Part shown: positions 46,298-54,453 of the stretch, piece by piece
Layout: the number at the start of each line of letters is the position of its first letter
Numbering within the stretch: the first letter of the stretch is position 1
DNA from: Bacillus oleivorans
GTDB taxonomy: Bacteria > Bacillota > Bacilli > Bacillales > JC228
Direction of reading: 5' to 3'
Length of the DNA: 64,000 bases
NCBI RefSeq assembly: GCF_900207585.1
Contig: NZ_OAOP01000001.1
Span: 124,001 to 188,000, forward strand
Program-made: the position numbers and the translations under genes
The notes under the pieces: model-generated
Told to the model about the DNA's origin: nothing
Database searches by the model: none
Seen by the model: only the letters and a program-made list of their open reading frames with translations

Positions 46298-47437
46298 ATG
46301 GAAGAAAGGCAAGAATGGGAGACTGATAGTGAACAAGAAGAGGACTCCAAAGCAAAGAAAAAAGGAAGCTCACTAACAAAAGGATACTTGAATAAGGTTT
46401 TAAGCTATTACCCATTTGAAGTAAAGGATATACGTTTGTTGAGCTCAAGGAGCGGCCGCACAACATGGGAAGTTCAAACAGCACAAGGAACCAAAATATT
46501 AAAGCAAGCAGAAATGAAAGCCAATCGGATGCTTTTTATTGCTGATGCTCACCTTCACCTACAAAAAAATGGCCTGCCAATAGCCCCTCTTTATCGCACC
46601 AAAAATGGCGGTTATTGTATTGGTACAAAGGAAACTGCCTTTGTCATGTATGATAAGGTGACTGGAAATGAAACGATCTATTACAACAAAGACCAGCTTT
46701 CCCGTGCGTTAGATTTTGCTGGGAAATTTCATGTCGCATCAAAGGGCTTTGATGCTGCGGAAGGGGCAAAAACACGTGGGCGATTAGGAAAATGGCATAA
46801 ATTATACAGATGGAAGCTGCAAGAGTTAGAAGGTAATAAACAAATAGCCCTATCCTTCCCTAATGATCCTTTTTCCATTATGTTTTTAGAGCATGTGGAC
46901 AAAATGCTCGAGCGGGGCAGGAAGGCACTTGAAGATCTCAATCGGCCAGAATATGACCAATGGGTGAAGCAAACAATTGATGAAAAAAGCTTTTGTCAGC
47001 AGGATTTTACATTTGCAAGATTAGTAGACATCAATCAACAAACTTTTATGCGTGAACTGCACTCCATTACGTATGATCTTCCCGCACGAGATCTTCGTAT
47101 CATTTTAAATAAAGTTATGAAAAAAATGTCCGTTTGGGATCAGGATTTGGCGATTCATATGCTTTGCTCCTATGATCGGGTCAATCCTTTAACAAAGGAT
47201 CAATACCGTGTGCTTTGGACAGATCTGGCATTTCCGCACCTATTCTGCTCGGTTGCTCATAAATATTATTTAGGGCAAAAACGGTCCTGGTCTGATGAAA
47301 AATATATTTGGGCCTTACAAAATATTATTGGAGTGGAAGAATCAAAAGATGCCTTTTTAAAGAAATTTTCGGATATAGTCCGTGAAATCAAAAATAACAA
47401 TGGAGGGAAGAGCCGTGGGAAAAAAGAAAAAGGCTAA
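46298..47437 (+). CDS. cotS: CotS-like spore coat protein (degenerate kinase fold)
   Basis: 379 residues related to the CotI-like protein but with an eroded active site: where CotI has HQDYGTGN, this has FCQQDFTFARL (His to Gln, catalytic-loop Asn lost), and the metal-binding [11 protein letters not shown] becomes RELHSITYDLP (Asp lost). The conserved DLPARDLR tail motif remains. It is therefore probably a structural pseudokinase of the coat. N-terminal 40 residues are acidic, then basic. ATG 46298 follows AGGAAGGGGGAG; an earlier in-frame ATG (46256) lies within cotSA before that RBS. Overlaps the next gene by 23 bp. Confidence 0.8.
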   Translation: MEERQEWETDSEQEEDSKAKKKGSSLTKGYLNKVLSYYPFEVKDIRLLSSRSGRTTWEVQTAQGTKILKQAEMKANRMLFIADAHLHLQKNGLPIAPLYRTKNGGYCIGTKETAFVMYDKVTGNETIYYNKDQLSRALDFAGKFHVASKGFDAAEGAKTRGRLGKWHKLYRWKLQELEGNKQIALSFPNDPFSIMFLEHVDKMLERGRKALEDLNRPEYDQWVKQTIDEKSFCQQDFTFARLVDINQQTFMRELHSITYDLPARDLRIILNKVMKKMSVWDQDLAIHMLCSYDRVNPLTKDQYRVLWTDLAFPHLFCSVAHKYYLGQKRSWSDEKYIWALQNIIGVEESKDAFLKKFSDIVREIKNNNGGKSRGKKEKG

Positions 47438-47960
47438 AATTCCAAAGCTTGAAATTGAAAAATTCACCTTCTCTCCACCGGGACGGATGGGCTGGAGTTA
47501 TTCAGAATACGAAAGTATGATGGATAATCCACAAAAGGTACTGCATGAATCAGCTATTAATGATAATCTCGTTGAACTAACGGCTGTTGAACTAATGGAA
47601 TTTCCTTTTGGGCAAAAAGAGGAATACAACTGGAAAGAAGAAATCACTGAAACTAGTGCAGCAATGAATAAATACGATGAGTCTGCCGAGGAGTTGTCTA
47701 ACGATATTGCAGTAAGTGTTAATGATTTCGACATGGAATCAATAGAATCAGTAGAATCCTATGACTATGCCGCAAATGCTGGAGTAAATTCAACAGATGA
47801 AGTGGAATCTGTGGAAGAAGTGGAATCTGCGGAAGAATGGGAAGATGTCGAGGAGTCTGAAGAAGAACCAGCGGCAGCGGAGAAAAGGCCTATTGTGATT
47901 GTAACGATGGAACCTCCAAAGCCGCCATGGATTGCAAGTAATTTACAAGCGCGAAAATAA
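47415..47960 (+). CDS. ytxO: Acidic YtxO-like protein of the cotSA-cotS operon
   Basis: 181 residues. A basic MGKKKKAKIPKLEIEKF start and a short hydrophobic PPGRMGWSYSEYESMM segment lead into a very acidic Ser/Glu-rich tail (VESVEEVESAEEWEDVEESE), ending IVTMEPPKPPWIASNLQARK. It holds the position of ytxO after cotSA-cotS in B. subtilis; homology itself was not verifiable by eye. GTG 47415 has TGGAGG before it and lies inside the end of cotS; an in-frame ATG at 47382 precedes that RBS. Function unknown; a coat role is inferred from context. Confidence 0.6.
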   Translation: MGKKKKAKIPKLEIEKFTFSPPGRMGWSYSEYESMMDNPQKVLHESAINDNLVELTAVELMEFPFGQKEEYNWKEEITETSAAMNKYDESAEELSNDIAVSVNDFDMESIESVESYDYAANAGVNSTDEVESVEEVESAEEWEDVEESEEEPAAAEKRPIVIVTMEPPKPPWIASNLQARK

Positions 47961-47982
47961 TTGAAATATAGGCACTTAACCA

Positions 47983-48011
47983 GACCTAATCAGGGCAAAT
48001 GTCATATACTG
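47983..48011 (+). promoter_or_regulatory. Possible sigma-K promoter for the acidic repeat gene
   Basis: GACC (47983-47986), 16 bp, CATATACTG (48003-48011) resembles mACm-N16-CATANNNTA with the final A replaced by G. Confidence 0.4.
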
Positions 48012-48046
48012 TTGGTGATAATTAGGAATAGGAGGGAGTTATACCC

Positions 48047-48433
48047 ATGCCGGTAATTAGGGAAGTAAGCACAAAGCTAACGCTTGAAGAGAGTTTATTA
48101 TCACAATTGCTATCTAAAGAAGATCCTTTAGAAGGATTTTTATTTTCTTCTGATGACGACGAATCATCAGAATCATCAGATGACACAGGAGCAGCCGTCC
48201 AAACAGAAGATGAGGATGAATCATCAGAATCATCAGATGACACAGGAGCAGTCCAAACAGAAGATGACGACGAATCATCAGAATCATCAGAATCATCAGA
48301 TGGCACAGGAGCGACAGTCCAAACAGAAGATGATGAAGAGTCATCGGAATCATCAGATGACACAGGAGCAGCCGTTCAAACAGAGGCTGAGGACGAATCA
48401 TCAGATGAATCCGAAGAATCAGCAGATGAATAA
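48047..48433 (+). CDS. Acidic Ser/Asp tandem-repeat protein in the coat cluster
   Basis: 128 residues. The first 33 (MPVIREVSTKLTLEESLLSQ onward) are ordinary and partly hydrophobic. The remainder consists of four imperfect repeats of about 20-23 residues, pattern ESSESSDDTGAAVQTED, and an ESSDESEESADE end. Nearly every residue in the repeats is Ser, Asp, Glu, Thr, Gly, Ala or Gln, giving extreme negative charge and likely disorder. The DNA repeats too, with GAATCATCA micro-repeats, so copy number may vary between strains. RBS is AGGAGGGAG. I know no named family; a spore-coat role is inferred from neighbours and a sigma-K-like promoter. Confidence 0.75.
   Translation: MPVIREVSTKLTLEESLLSQLLSKEDPLEGFLFSSDDDESSESSDDTGAAVQTEDEDESSESSDDTGAVQTEDDDESSESSESSDGTGATVQTEDDEESSESSDDTGAAVQTEAEDESSDESEESADE
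48180..48400 (+). repeat. In-gene tandem repeat, units of about 60-69 bp
   Basis: Units beginning GAATCATCAGAATCATCAGA and continuing GACACAGGAGCA and GTCCAAACAGAAGATG recur four times inside the acidic repeat gene. Long antisense frames across it are side effects. Confidence 0.85.
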
Positions 48434-48440
48434 CGTAAAG

Positions 48441-48471
48441 AAACCCTTTTGAATTCTTCAAAAGGGTTTTA
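48441..48471. terminator. Bidirectional terminator between the acidic repeat gene and the ytcC-like gene
   Basis: AAACCCTTTTGAA (48441-48453) pairs with TTCAAAAGGGTTT (48457-48469). Confidence 0.88.
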
Positions 48472-48480
48472 AATTTTCCA

Positions 48481-49641
48481 TTAATGATTTGTATTGGCCA
48501 GTGAATCAGCAGCTTGTAAATAAACCGCTTCAAAGCGGTCAGCTACATGTTTAAAATCAAATTTCTCTTCTACTACTCTTCTTCCATTTTGAGATAGCCA
48601 GCTGCCAAACCCAGGAAATTCCAACATTGCATTTATGATACGTGCATATTCATACGGGTTTTTATAATCTTTAATAAGTAAGCCATTTTCTTCATCTTGG
48701 ATTACTTCCGCATTTCCGCCGCGATCTGTTGTCAAAATTGGAATTCCAGCAGCCATTGCCTCATAATGTACCCGTGCAAGCGGCTCATTCCACTGAGAAC
48801 TGCAGACAAATAAATCACCCATAACATACATATGATAAATATCGCTAGCCGGTACATAGTTTGTAAAAATTATATGATTATCATAGGGGGCTGCAAGGGT
48901 ATGCAAGTATCGGACATATTTATTGACCCGATTATCGCTAAACCATTTCCCGCCTACAATCACGAGCACCGTATCCTCATGTTTTAACAGGATATGATTC
49001 ATCGCCTGAATCAGGATATGGGGTCCCTTAGAGGGGCTTAAGCGGCCAATAAACAGAATAACCTTACTATTTTTAGGGATACCGTACTTTTTTCTCATTT
49101 CGTTTCGGATTTTTTGCCCTGGCTTCGACCAGACCGGCTGAAATTCGCTTAAGTCAACCCCAGAATACACGACCGATGTCTTTTCCTCTGCTTCTGGAAA
49201 CCTTGCTACAATGGTATCTTTTATAAACTGACTGACTGTTGTGATCGCTGTAACTTTTTCAATGGCCATTTTCCCTTCCTCGTCCGATATCTTGTTTTGA
49301 GCAAACATCTCATTATGGACACTTAAGATAAAATGACTGACAGGGCTAGCTTCCTTGTATAGCGGAATATGCCGGGGCCGATTACAAACGTGAATGATAT
49401 CAAATTCACGTTTCTTAAGTTCATCTGCCACAAAAAAACGATAGCCATTTCGGGGGAAACGACGATAGGTCACACCGCACGTTTGCTCATAATCTGATAG
49501 GCTAGGATCGGTTACCGAAAATATTGTAATCTCGTGGTTTTCCTTTAAATAGGGAACAATCCCATCAATCATCATTTGAATAGCCCCACCCTTTACAGCG
49601 GGTGAGGGCAATTTTTCAGTACATATAAAGGCAATTTTCAT
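48481..49641 (-). CDS. ytcC: CotSA/YtcC-like glycosyltransferase (GT4)
   Basis: 386 residues and clearly a paralogue of the CotSA at 45139: start MKIAFICTEKLPSPAVKGGA, then IGRLSPSKGPHILIQAM and the EPLARVHYEAMAAGIPI donor-site motif. The similarity implies gene duplication within the cluster. In B. subtilis the related YtcC is part of a spore saccharide locus with a UDP-glucose dehydrogenase, as here (the dehydrogenase gene lies just upstream on the same strand). RBS AGGAGTG. Donor may be a UDP-sugar; acceptor unknown. Confidence 0.82.
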   Translation of the reverse strand: MKIAFICTEKLPSPAVKGGAIQMMIDGIVPYLKENHEITIFSVTDPSLSDYEQTCGVTYRRFPRNGYRFFVADELKKREFDIIHVCNRPRHIPLYKEASPVSHFILSVHNEMFAQNKISDEEGKMAIEKVTAITTVSQFIKDTIVARFPEAEEKTSVVYSGVDLSEFQPVWSKPGQKIRNEMRKKYGIPKNSKVILFIGRLSPSKGPHILIQAMNHILLKHEDTVLVIVGGKWFSDNRVNKYVRYLHTLAAPYDNHIIFTNYVPASDIYHMYVMGDLFVCSSQWNEPLARVHYEAMAAGIPILTTDRGGNAEVIQDEENGLLIKDYKNPYEYARIINAMLEFPGFGSWLSQNGRRVVEEKFDFKHVADRFEAVYLQAADSLANTNH

Positions 49642-49741
49642 GAACTTTCACTCCTATAAAGGCAGGTGAAACTGTCGTTAATGCCTTTGCAGCATATAAT
49701 GGGAACCAAATGAATCGAATAGCTCTTTTTGGCGAGCCTAT

Positions 49742-51031
49742 TCATATCCTCCCGACACCCACATATCGCAAATCGTGTTTTCTTATTTCATCAGGATTGA
49801 TACAGTTTCGCCCATCTATAATCAGATCGCCCTTCATCCATGTTTTAACCTTTTTCCAGTCTAATGTTTTAAAGGATGGCCAATCCGTTGCAATAAAAAC
49901 ACAATCAGCATCTAAGATAGCTTCCTCCATGGAATCTGTCTGTTTGGCAGTCTGAAGACCTTTAGTCGGCAGGGTTGCCTTTGGATCATAGGCGATAACG
50001 TTAAATTTAAGAGTATCAAGCTTTTGAATAAGAGCAACCGCCCGAGAAGAGCGGGTATCATCTGTATCCGGTTTAAATGAAATTCCAAGAACGGCTACCT
50101 TTTTTGTGATGGAGTCTCCTATATAAGAGGTGATCTTATCGATATACCATTCAAGTTGTGTTTCATTTACAGACTGGACCGCTTCTAAAATAGGTGTCTC
50201 AACTCCTTTTTGCTTAGCCGAATGGATAAAGGAGCTGACATCCTTTGGAAAGCAAGACCCGCCATACCCGATGCCGGCCTGCAAAAAATGTTTACCAATC
50301 CGTGGATCTAATCCAATGGCTTCAGCTACGGTTGTAATGTCGGCCTGATAGCTGTCACAAATTCGTGCAACTTCATTAATAAATGAAATTTTAGTTGCTA
50401 AAAAAGCATTGGAAGTAAATTTTATGACCTCAGCATCATTTAAAGTGGTCAAAATCATAGGTGCATCGATCTCTTTATAAATCTCTTTCATAATCGATAA
50501 GGAAGCCGTATCGCCATGCTGCAAACCAATTACCGTTTTATCCGGATGGAACATATCATGGACAGCTGACCCTTCCCGTAAAAATTCTGGGTTTGAAACG
50601 ATCCTGAACAGCTCCTTTGACAAACCTTTTTCGATTAAAAGTCTGTTAATCATTTGATTTGTGCCTAAAGGAACCGTACTTTTTGTGATGATTGTTTTTC
50701 TAGAGGTGATATTGACTGCTAGATCATCTACAACTGATAGCACATAAGATAAGTCCGTACTTCCATCTGGTAACGGCGGGGTTCCGACACAGATAAAGAT
50801 ACAGGAGTTAGTATGAATGGCTTCTCCTACCTGATCGGTAAAGGTAAGTCGATTTTGATTCTTTTGAATAAGCTCAGAAAGCCCCGGTTCAAATATGGGG
50901 GACTCTCCTTTGTTCAATGACAGAATTCTCTCTTTATTTTTATCTACACAGGTTATATGATGGCCCAAGTCCGCTAACACAGCAGAAGATGTTAGTCCAA
51001 CATAACCGGCTCCAATCACACAAATATCCAC
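49742..51031 (-). CDS. ytcA: UDP-glucose 6-dehydrogenase
   Basis: Oxidises UDP-glucose to UDP-glucuronate with two NAD+. 429 residues: NAD-binding GAGYVGLTSSAVLADLGH at the N-terminus, KSTVPLGTN and NPEFLREGSAV in the middle, catalytic Cys in GIGYGGSCFPKD, and the C-terminal UDP-binding domain (LGISFKPDTDDTRSSRA). GTG 51031 follows GGAAGGTG. B. subtilis has several paralogues (TuaD, YtcA, Ugd); context with CotSA-like transferase and a uridylyltransferase favours the YtcA role in spore saccharide formation. Confidence 0.88.
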   Translation of the reverse strand: MDICVIGAGYVGLTSSAVLADLGHHITCVDKNKERILSLNKGESPIFEPGLSELIQKNQNRLTFTDQVGEAIHTNSCIFICVGTPPLPDGSTDLSYVLSVVDDLAVNITSRKTIITKSTVPLGTNQMINRLLIEKGLSKELFRIVSNPEFLREGSAVHDMFHPDKTVIGLQHGDTASLSIMKEIYKEIDAPMILTTLNDAEVIKFTSNAFLATKISFINEVARICDSYQADITTVAEAIGLDPRIGKHFLQAGIGYGGSCFPKDVSSFIHSAKQKGVETPILEAVQSVNETQLEWYIDKITSYIGDSITKKVAVLGISFKPDTDDTRSSRAVALIQKLDTLKFNVIAYDPKATLPTKGLQTAKQTDSMEEAILDADCVFIATDWPSFKTLDWKKVKTWMKGDLIIDGRNCINPDEIRKHDLRYVGVGRI

Positions 51032-51316
51032 TTCAAATCACCTTCCACAAGACCTTAGCTTTTACATAGTATTAGAAGGGGTGCTTGGTTTGTGACTATT
51101 TGCACCATGAATAATGAATAAGTGGGCAAAAACAGAAAGCTAATTGTTTGCCTGATGTGATATATTCTTTCTTTAGGCTGGGCTAAAACCAAGGTCTGTA
51201 CGGCATAATTGCTATATTTTTCTTTATCGAAGCAGCGCCCTTTTTTGTGCGAATGACTATCTATCCTCTGGGTAAGTGAATAGAATATTCCAAACAGGCT
51301 GAAGGGGAGAGTCGTT

Positions 51317-52126
51317 GTGATAAAAAAAGCAGTTATTCCAGCAGCTGGCTACGGAACAAGAAGCCTACCTATAACAAAAGTGATCCCAAAGGAAATGTTC
51401 CCGATTGGTGAGAAACCAGCAATTCAATATATTGTAGAGGAAGCAATTGCTTCTGGAATTCAGGAGATATTAATCATAGTCTCTCGTGCGAAAAACCTAA
51501 TAGTCGATTATTTTGATCACTCATTAGAACTAGAGGCTTTTTTAGAAAGGAAAAACAAAGATCATCTGCTAAAGGAAATGGAGATACCTAATATCCAAAT
51601 TCATTATACTAGGCAGCCTTATGCAAGAGGACTAGGGGATGCGATCCGTCTTGGCGCAAGCTTTGCCCACAATGAACCATTTGCTGTCCTTCTCCCTGAT
51701 GATATTGTCATTCCCCAAGGATTACCTGCTTTGCAGCAATTAATTTCCGTTTTTAATGAAACAGGCAGCAGTGTAATTGGGCTAAAAAAAGTAGAAAGAG
51801 AATTATTAAAAAATTATGGAGTTGTGAAAGGACAGCTGATTCAGCCCGGTAGAGTCAAGATTGAGAGCCTTGTTGAAAAGCCTCTTGAAAACCCGCCATC
51901 TGATTTAGCGGTGGTCGGCCGTTATGTTTTCACCCCTGATATTTTTAAATATTTGGAGAAGATTAAACCGGGAAAAGACGGAGAATATCAGCTTACTGAT
52001 GCGATCCAGCAATTAACAGAGGCAAATGATGTGTTTGGAAGAATTATCGATGGTGACCGATATGACATTGGTAATACAAATGAGTATATTCGTTTAATTA
52101 ACTATGTTCATAAACCCCGCAAATAA
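51317..52126 (+). CDS. ytdA: UTP-glucose-1-phosphate uridylyltransferase
   Basis: Makes UDP-glucose from UTP and glucose-1-phosphate. 269 residues, shorter than GtaB (about 292) and close to B. subtilis YtdA. Signature AVIPAAGYGTRSLPITKVIPKEMFPI binds UTP in its AGxGTR loop; QPYARGLGDAI and LLPDDIV form the active site (Asp pair), and LVEKPLENPPSDLAVVGRYV completes the sugar site. GTG 51317 follows AAGGGGAG. Divergent from ytcA with a 285-bp gap in which I found no certain promoter. Supplies the substrate of the neighbouring dehydrogenase. Confidence 0.88.
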   Translation: MIKKAVIPAAGYGTRSLPITKVIPKEMFPIGEKPAIQYIVEEAIASGIQEILIIVSRAKNLIVDYFDHSLELEAFLERKNKDHLLKEMEIPNIQIHYTRQPYARGLGDAIRLGASFAHNEPFAVLLPDDIVIPQGLPALQQLISVFNETGSSVIGLKKVERELLKNYGVVKGQLIQPGRVKIESLVEKPLENPPSDLAVVGRYVFTPDIFKYLEKIKPGKDGEYQLTDAIQQLTEANDVFGRIIDGDRYDIGNTNEYIRLINYVHKPRK

Positions 52127-52208
52127 TCTGGAGATTTTATTAATAAAACTAGTAACAGAATAATAGACTAGATTAGGCATTTCCATTCCTTTTAGTAGGG
52201 GGATTATT

Positions 52209-53231
52209 GTGCAGGAGAGGGATAAACAAAGGCCAGCAATGGGAAAAAGAGATATCATTTTGCTGGTCTGTATCTTTTACTTATTAGGGATTGTAACGGC
52301 AATAGGCATTTATTTGTTTTGGTTGGGGAAAACGGAAGCACAGGCTGAGGAGCCAGAGTTATACAGTGAATTATATGTGGCGGATGTCTATATTCGTGGT
52401 GACCGCACGGAGGAGGAAAGTAAACTTTCTAAAGAACAGAATTATCAATTGTGGGAAGTAACAACTGTGCTAAGAAGTGCTTTGTATCAATACGTGAAAC
52501 AAACAAATAAATTTCCTAAAGACTTATCTCTATTAGAGCGGCCTTTCCCATATAATTATCTATCAGCCATTCCCCAGGAGCCGCTAACTTTTTCGAAGGT
52601 TGTGGCCGATACCTATACAGGTTCAGGCGGATGGGTATATCAGCCGGTAACATATGCTCTAGAAAAAACGAATGAACCGATGCTTAAGCAAATGATCCAG
52701 GATATCCTATACCCGAATATAGAACTGGGTCAAGTAAAGTTTCCTGATTTTGACCCTTTAAAGATCATCGTCAATAAAGGAAAGAATGAATTATGGCTAG
52801 TGTCAGGTAAAATTGTGCTCCAGAAATACCCGGTTGGATTAGGTAAAAACGGAAAGACACCAGAAGGAAGCTTTCAAATAGAAGAAAAAATGATGAATCC
52901 TAATGGCGCTTTTACTCCTGTTAAAAATAATCCATACGGGAACAGAGCGTTAGTCTTTGCTCCGAGCTTTGCCATTCATGGAACCAATAATCCGGAGTCC
53001 ATCGGGAATAATGTTTCAAAAGGCTGTATTCGGATGAATAATCACGAAATTGCAGAGTTATATGCAAAGGTCCCGCTGTATACAATGGTTGAGGTTAAAG
53101 AGGATGGACCGTGGGCCGAATCATTAGTCCGGCCATTGTATAAAGGAAGCAGTAATTCTGAAAATACTTTTAACCAGATCAATCGTCCAAAAGAAGAAAA
53201 CTACGGGGTCTTTTATAATTGGTCCGGATAA
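52209..53231 (+). CDS. Membrane-anchored L,D-transpeptidase (YkuD fold)
   Basis: 340 residues. One N-terminal transmembrane helix (about 14-38, IILLVCIFYLLGIVTAIGIY) anchors it with the rest outside. Residues about 185-300 are the YkuD catalytic domain: KNELWLVSGKIVLQKYPVGLG, then FAIHGTNNPESIG and SKGCIRMNNHEI with the active Cys. Such enzymes form 3-3 peptidoglycan cross-links or modify cortex; position in the coat block suggests, but does not prove, a spore envelope role. The middle region (60-180) is unassigned. GTG 52209 with AGGGGG upstream. Confidence 0.85.
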   Translation: MQERDKQRPAMGKRDIILLVCIFYLLGIVTAIGIYLFWLGKTEAQAEEPELYSELYVADVYIRGDRTEEESKLSKEQNYQLWEVTTVLRSALYQYVKQTNKFPKDLSLLERPFPYNYLSAIPQEPLTFSKVVADTYTGSGGWVYQPVTYALEKTNEPMLKQMIQDILYPNIELGQVKFPDFDPLKIIVNKGKNELWLVSGKIVLQKYPVGLGKNGKTPEGSFQIEEKMMNPNGAFTPVKNNPYGNRALVFAPSFAIHGTNNPESIGNNVSKGCIRMNNHEIAELYAKVPLYTMVEVKEDGPWAESLVRPLYKGSSNSENTFNQINRPKEENYGVFYNWSG

Positions 53232-53244
53232 GTATAACAAATTT

Positions 53245-53272
53245 AGGGTCTGACCTATGGGCAGACCCTTTC
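53245..53272. terminator. Terminator between the L,D-transpeptidase and DUF3231 genes
   Basis: AGGGTCTG (53245-53252) pairs with CAGACCCT (53262-53269). Confidence 0.75.
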
Positions 53273-53274
53273 AT

Positions 53275-53817
53275 TTAACAATCCTCAGGTGTATTTAAAT
53301 GAAGTGGTGGCGGAATTAACCATCCTTTTTCTTTGTTTAGACGTAATAATTTTGCCCCGTATTGCGCCTTAGTCATATGAAATTGACCGAACATCATCGC
53401 AATATCTTCGCGTACAGATTGAGCAATTGCCTGACTGCAAGCGATGAGACCCGCTGCAATGTCTGCACTGACCATTGCACTTACTTCTGGGTCGTTGATG
53501 CGCGCTCCTGCTGGAATGCTTTCAATTGTCGCATACGGACGCTCTGGCGGTGCAGGAGGTAGGGCAATCCCATTTACCTTCAAGATTTCTTCAAGCTTTT
53601 CTTCTTCGCGCTTCATATCCTGAATGGAATCGGCTAATAACTTTTTAAGGTCTTCGTCTCCAGTGTGATTTTTGAGCGTTTGGTATCCGGCAATTTTACC
53701 TTTGGCTGCTGCTAAAAAAGAAAAAATAGCAAAAACCTCACCATAATGCAAAGGTTCATTTTGTGGACTTCCACTTAAAACTCCCATTATAACCCTCCCT
53801 ATTTGCTTAAGGTTCAT
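53275..53817 (-). CDS. DUF3231-like protein (ferritin-like helical, possibly coat-associated)
   Basis: 180 residues, mostly helical. NEPLHYGEVFAIFSFLAAAKGKIAGYQTL and the paired late helix AGLIACSQAIAQSVREDIAMMF look like DUF3231 proteins of Bacillus, which have a four-helix ferritin-like arrangement and a Pro-rich linker (here LPPAPPERP). Function unknown; related short proteins occur near spore genes. ATG 53817 is preceded by GAGGAG; a TTG at 53835 lies upstream of it. Shares a terminator region with the convergent L,D-transpeptidase gene. Confidence 0.65.
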   Translation of the reverse strand: MNLKQIGRVIMGVLSGSPQNEPLHYGEVFAIFSFLAAAKGKIAGYQTLKNHTGDEDLKKLLADSIQDMKREEEKLEEILKVNGIALPPAPPERPYATIESIPAGARINDPEVSAMVSADIAAGLIACSQAIAQSVREDIAMMFGQFHMTKAQYGAKLLRLNKEKGWLIPPPLHLNTPEDC

Positions 53818-53972
53818 TTTAGTCTCCTCTTTCAAACAATTTGAGACAAGGTTAGTTTCTTCTTGTCGTATAAAAATATTCTTTAAAACGAAACAAGTTA
53901 AGCTATGATAGTCGAAATTATTAGAAGCAAACTATAAAATGGTCTTAGGTCATTTGAGAAGGGGAATGGAAA

Positions 53973-54404
53973 ATGTCATACACAGATACAATTGAAGTAA
54001 ATCAACAGTTGGAAGAGGTCTTTGCTGCCGTAAGTAATGCTGAAAATGGTCCTCACTTTTTTGATAATGTTGAAAAAGTGGAAAAGCTTACTGATGGACC
54101 GATTCAAATCGGGACGAAATATCAGGAAACAAAGAGGATCCGCAGCTACAAAGCGGAAGCTATTCTTGAAGTAGTGGATTTTGTCCTAAATAAACAATAC
54201 AAGTTAAAAAGCGAACCAAATGGACTAATTGTATTGAATGAATATACCTTTACCTCTACAGAAAAGGGGACGAAAATTGAGTTCAAAATGAAGATTCAAA
54301 CAAAAGGGATCCGAAATCTGCTAACAAAACCTATCATTGTCAACATTCTAAAAAAAGAGAATGAAAATCACTTAGCGAACATCAAGAAATTTGTAGAGGC
54401 CTAA
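53973..54404 (+). CDS. SRPBCC (START-like) family protein
   Basis: 143 residues of the polyketide cyclase/START-like fold: starts with MSYTDTIEVNQQLEEVFAAV (the usual opening strand and helix of ligand-binding SRPBCC proteins), then GPIQIGTKYQET and EYTFTSTEKGTKIEFKMKI, and a final long helix. These proteins bind hydrophobic ligands or act on them; the ligand is unknown. RBS AAGGGGAATGG. Convergent with the yhfW-like gene and separated from it by a shared terminator. Confidence 0.8.
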   Translation: MSYTDTIEVNQQLEEVFAAVSNAENGPHFFDNVEKVEKLTDGPIQIGTKYQETKRIRSYKAEAILEVVDFVLNKQYKLKSEPNGLIVLNEYTFTSTEKGTKIEFKMKIQTKGIRNLLTKPIIVNILKKENENHLANIKKFVEA

Positions 54405-54411
54405 GTAAAAG

Positions 54412-54450
54412 AAAAAGTGCCAGCATTTTAGAAAATACTTGGCACTTTTA
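54412..54450. terminator. Bidirectional terminator between the SRPBCC and yhfW genes
   Basis: AAAAAGTGCCA (54412-54422) pairs with TGGCACTTTTA (54440-54450), with ATTTT/AAAAT inside. The minus strand reads AAGTATAAAAGTGCC, similar to the tag before the hutH terminator. Confidence 0.85.
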
Positions 54451-54453
54451 TAC

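Noticed and set aside
48022-48533. Reverse-strand repetitive frames
   Set aside because: They mirror the Ser/Asp repeats of the forward gene, which has the only strong RBS.
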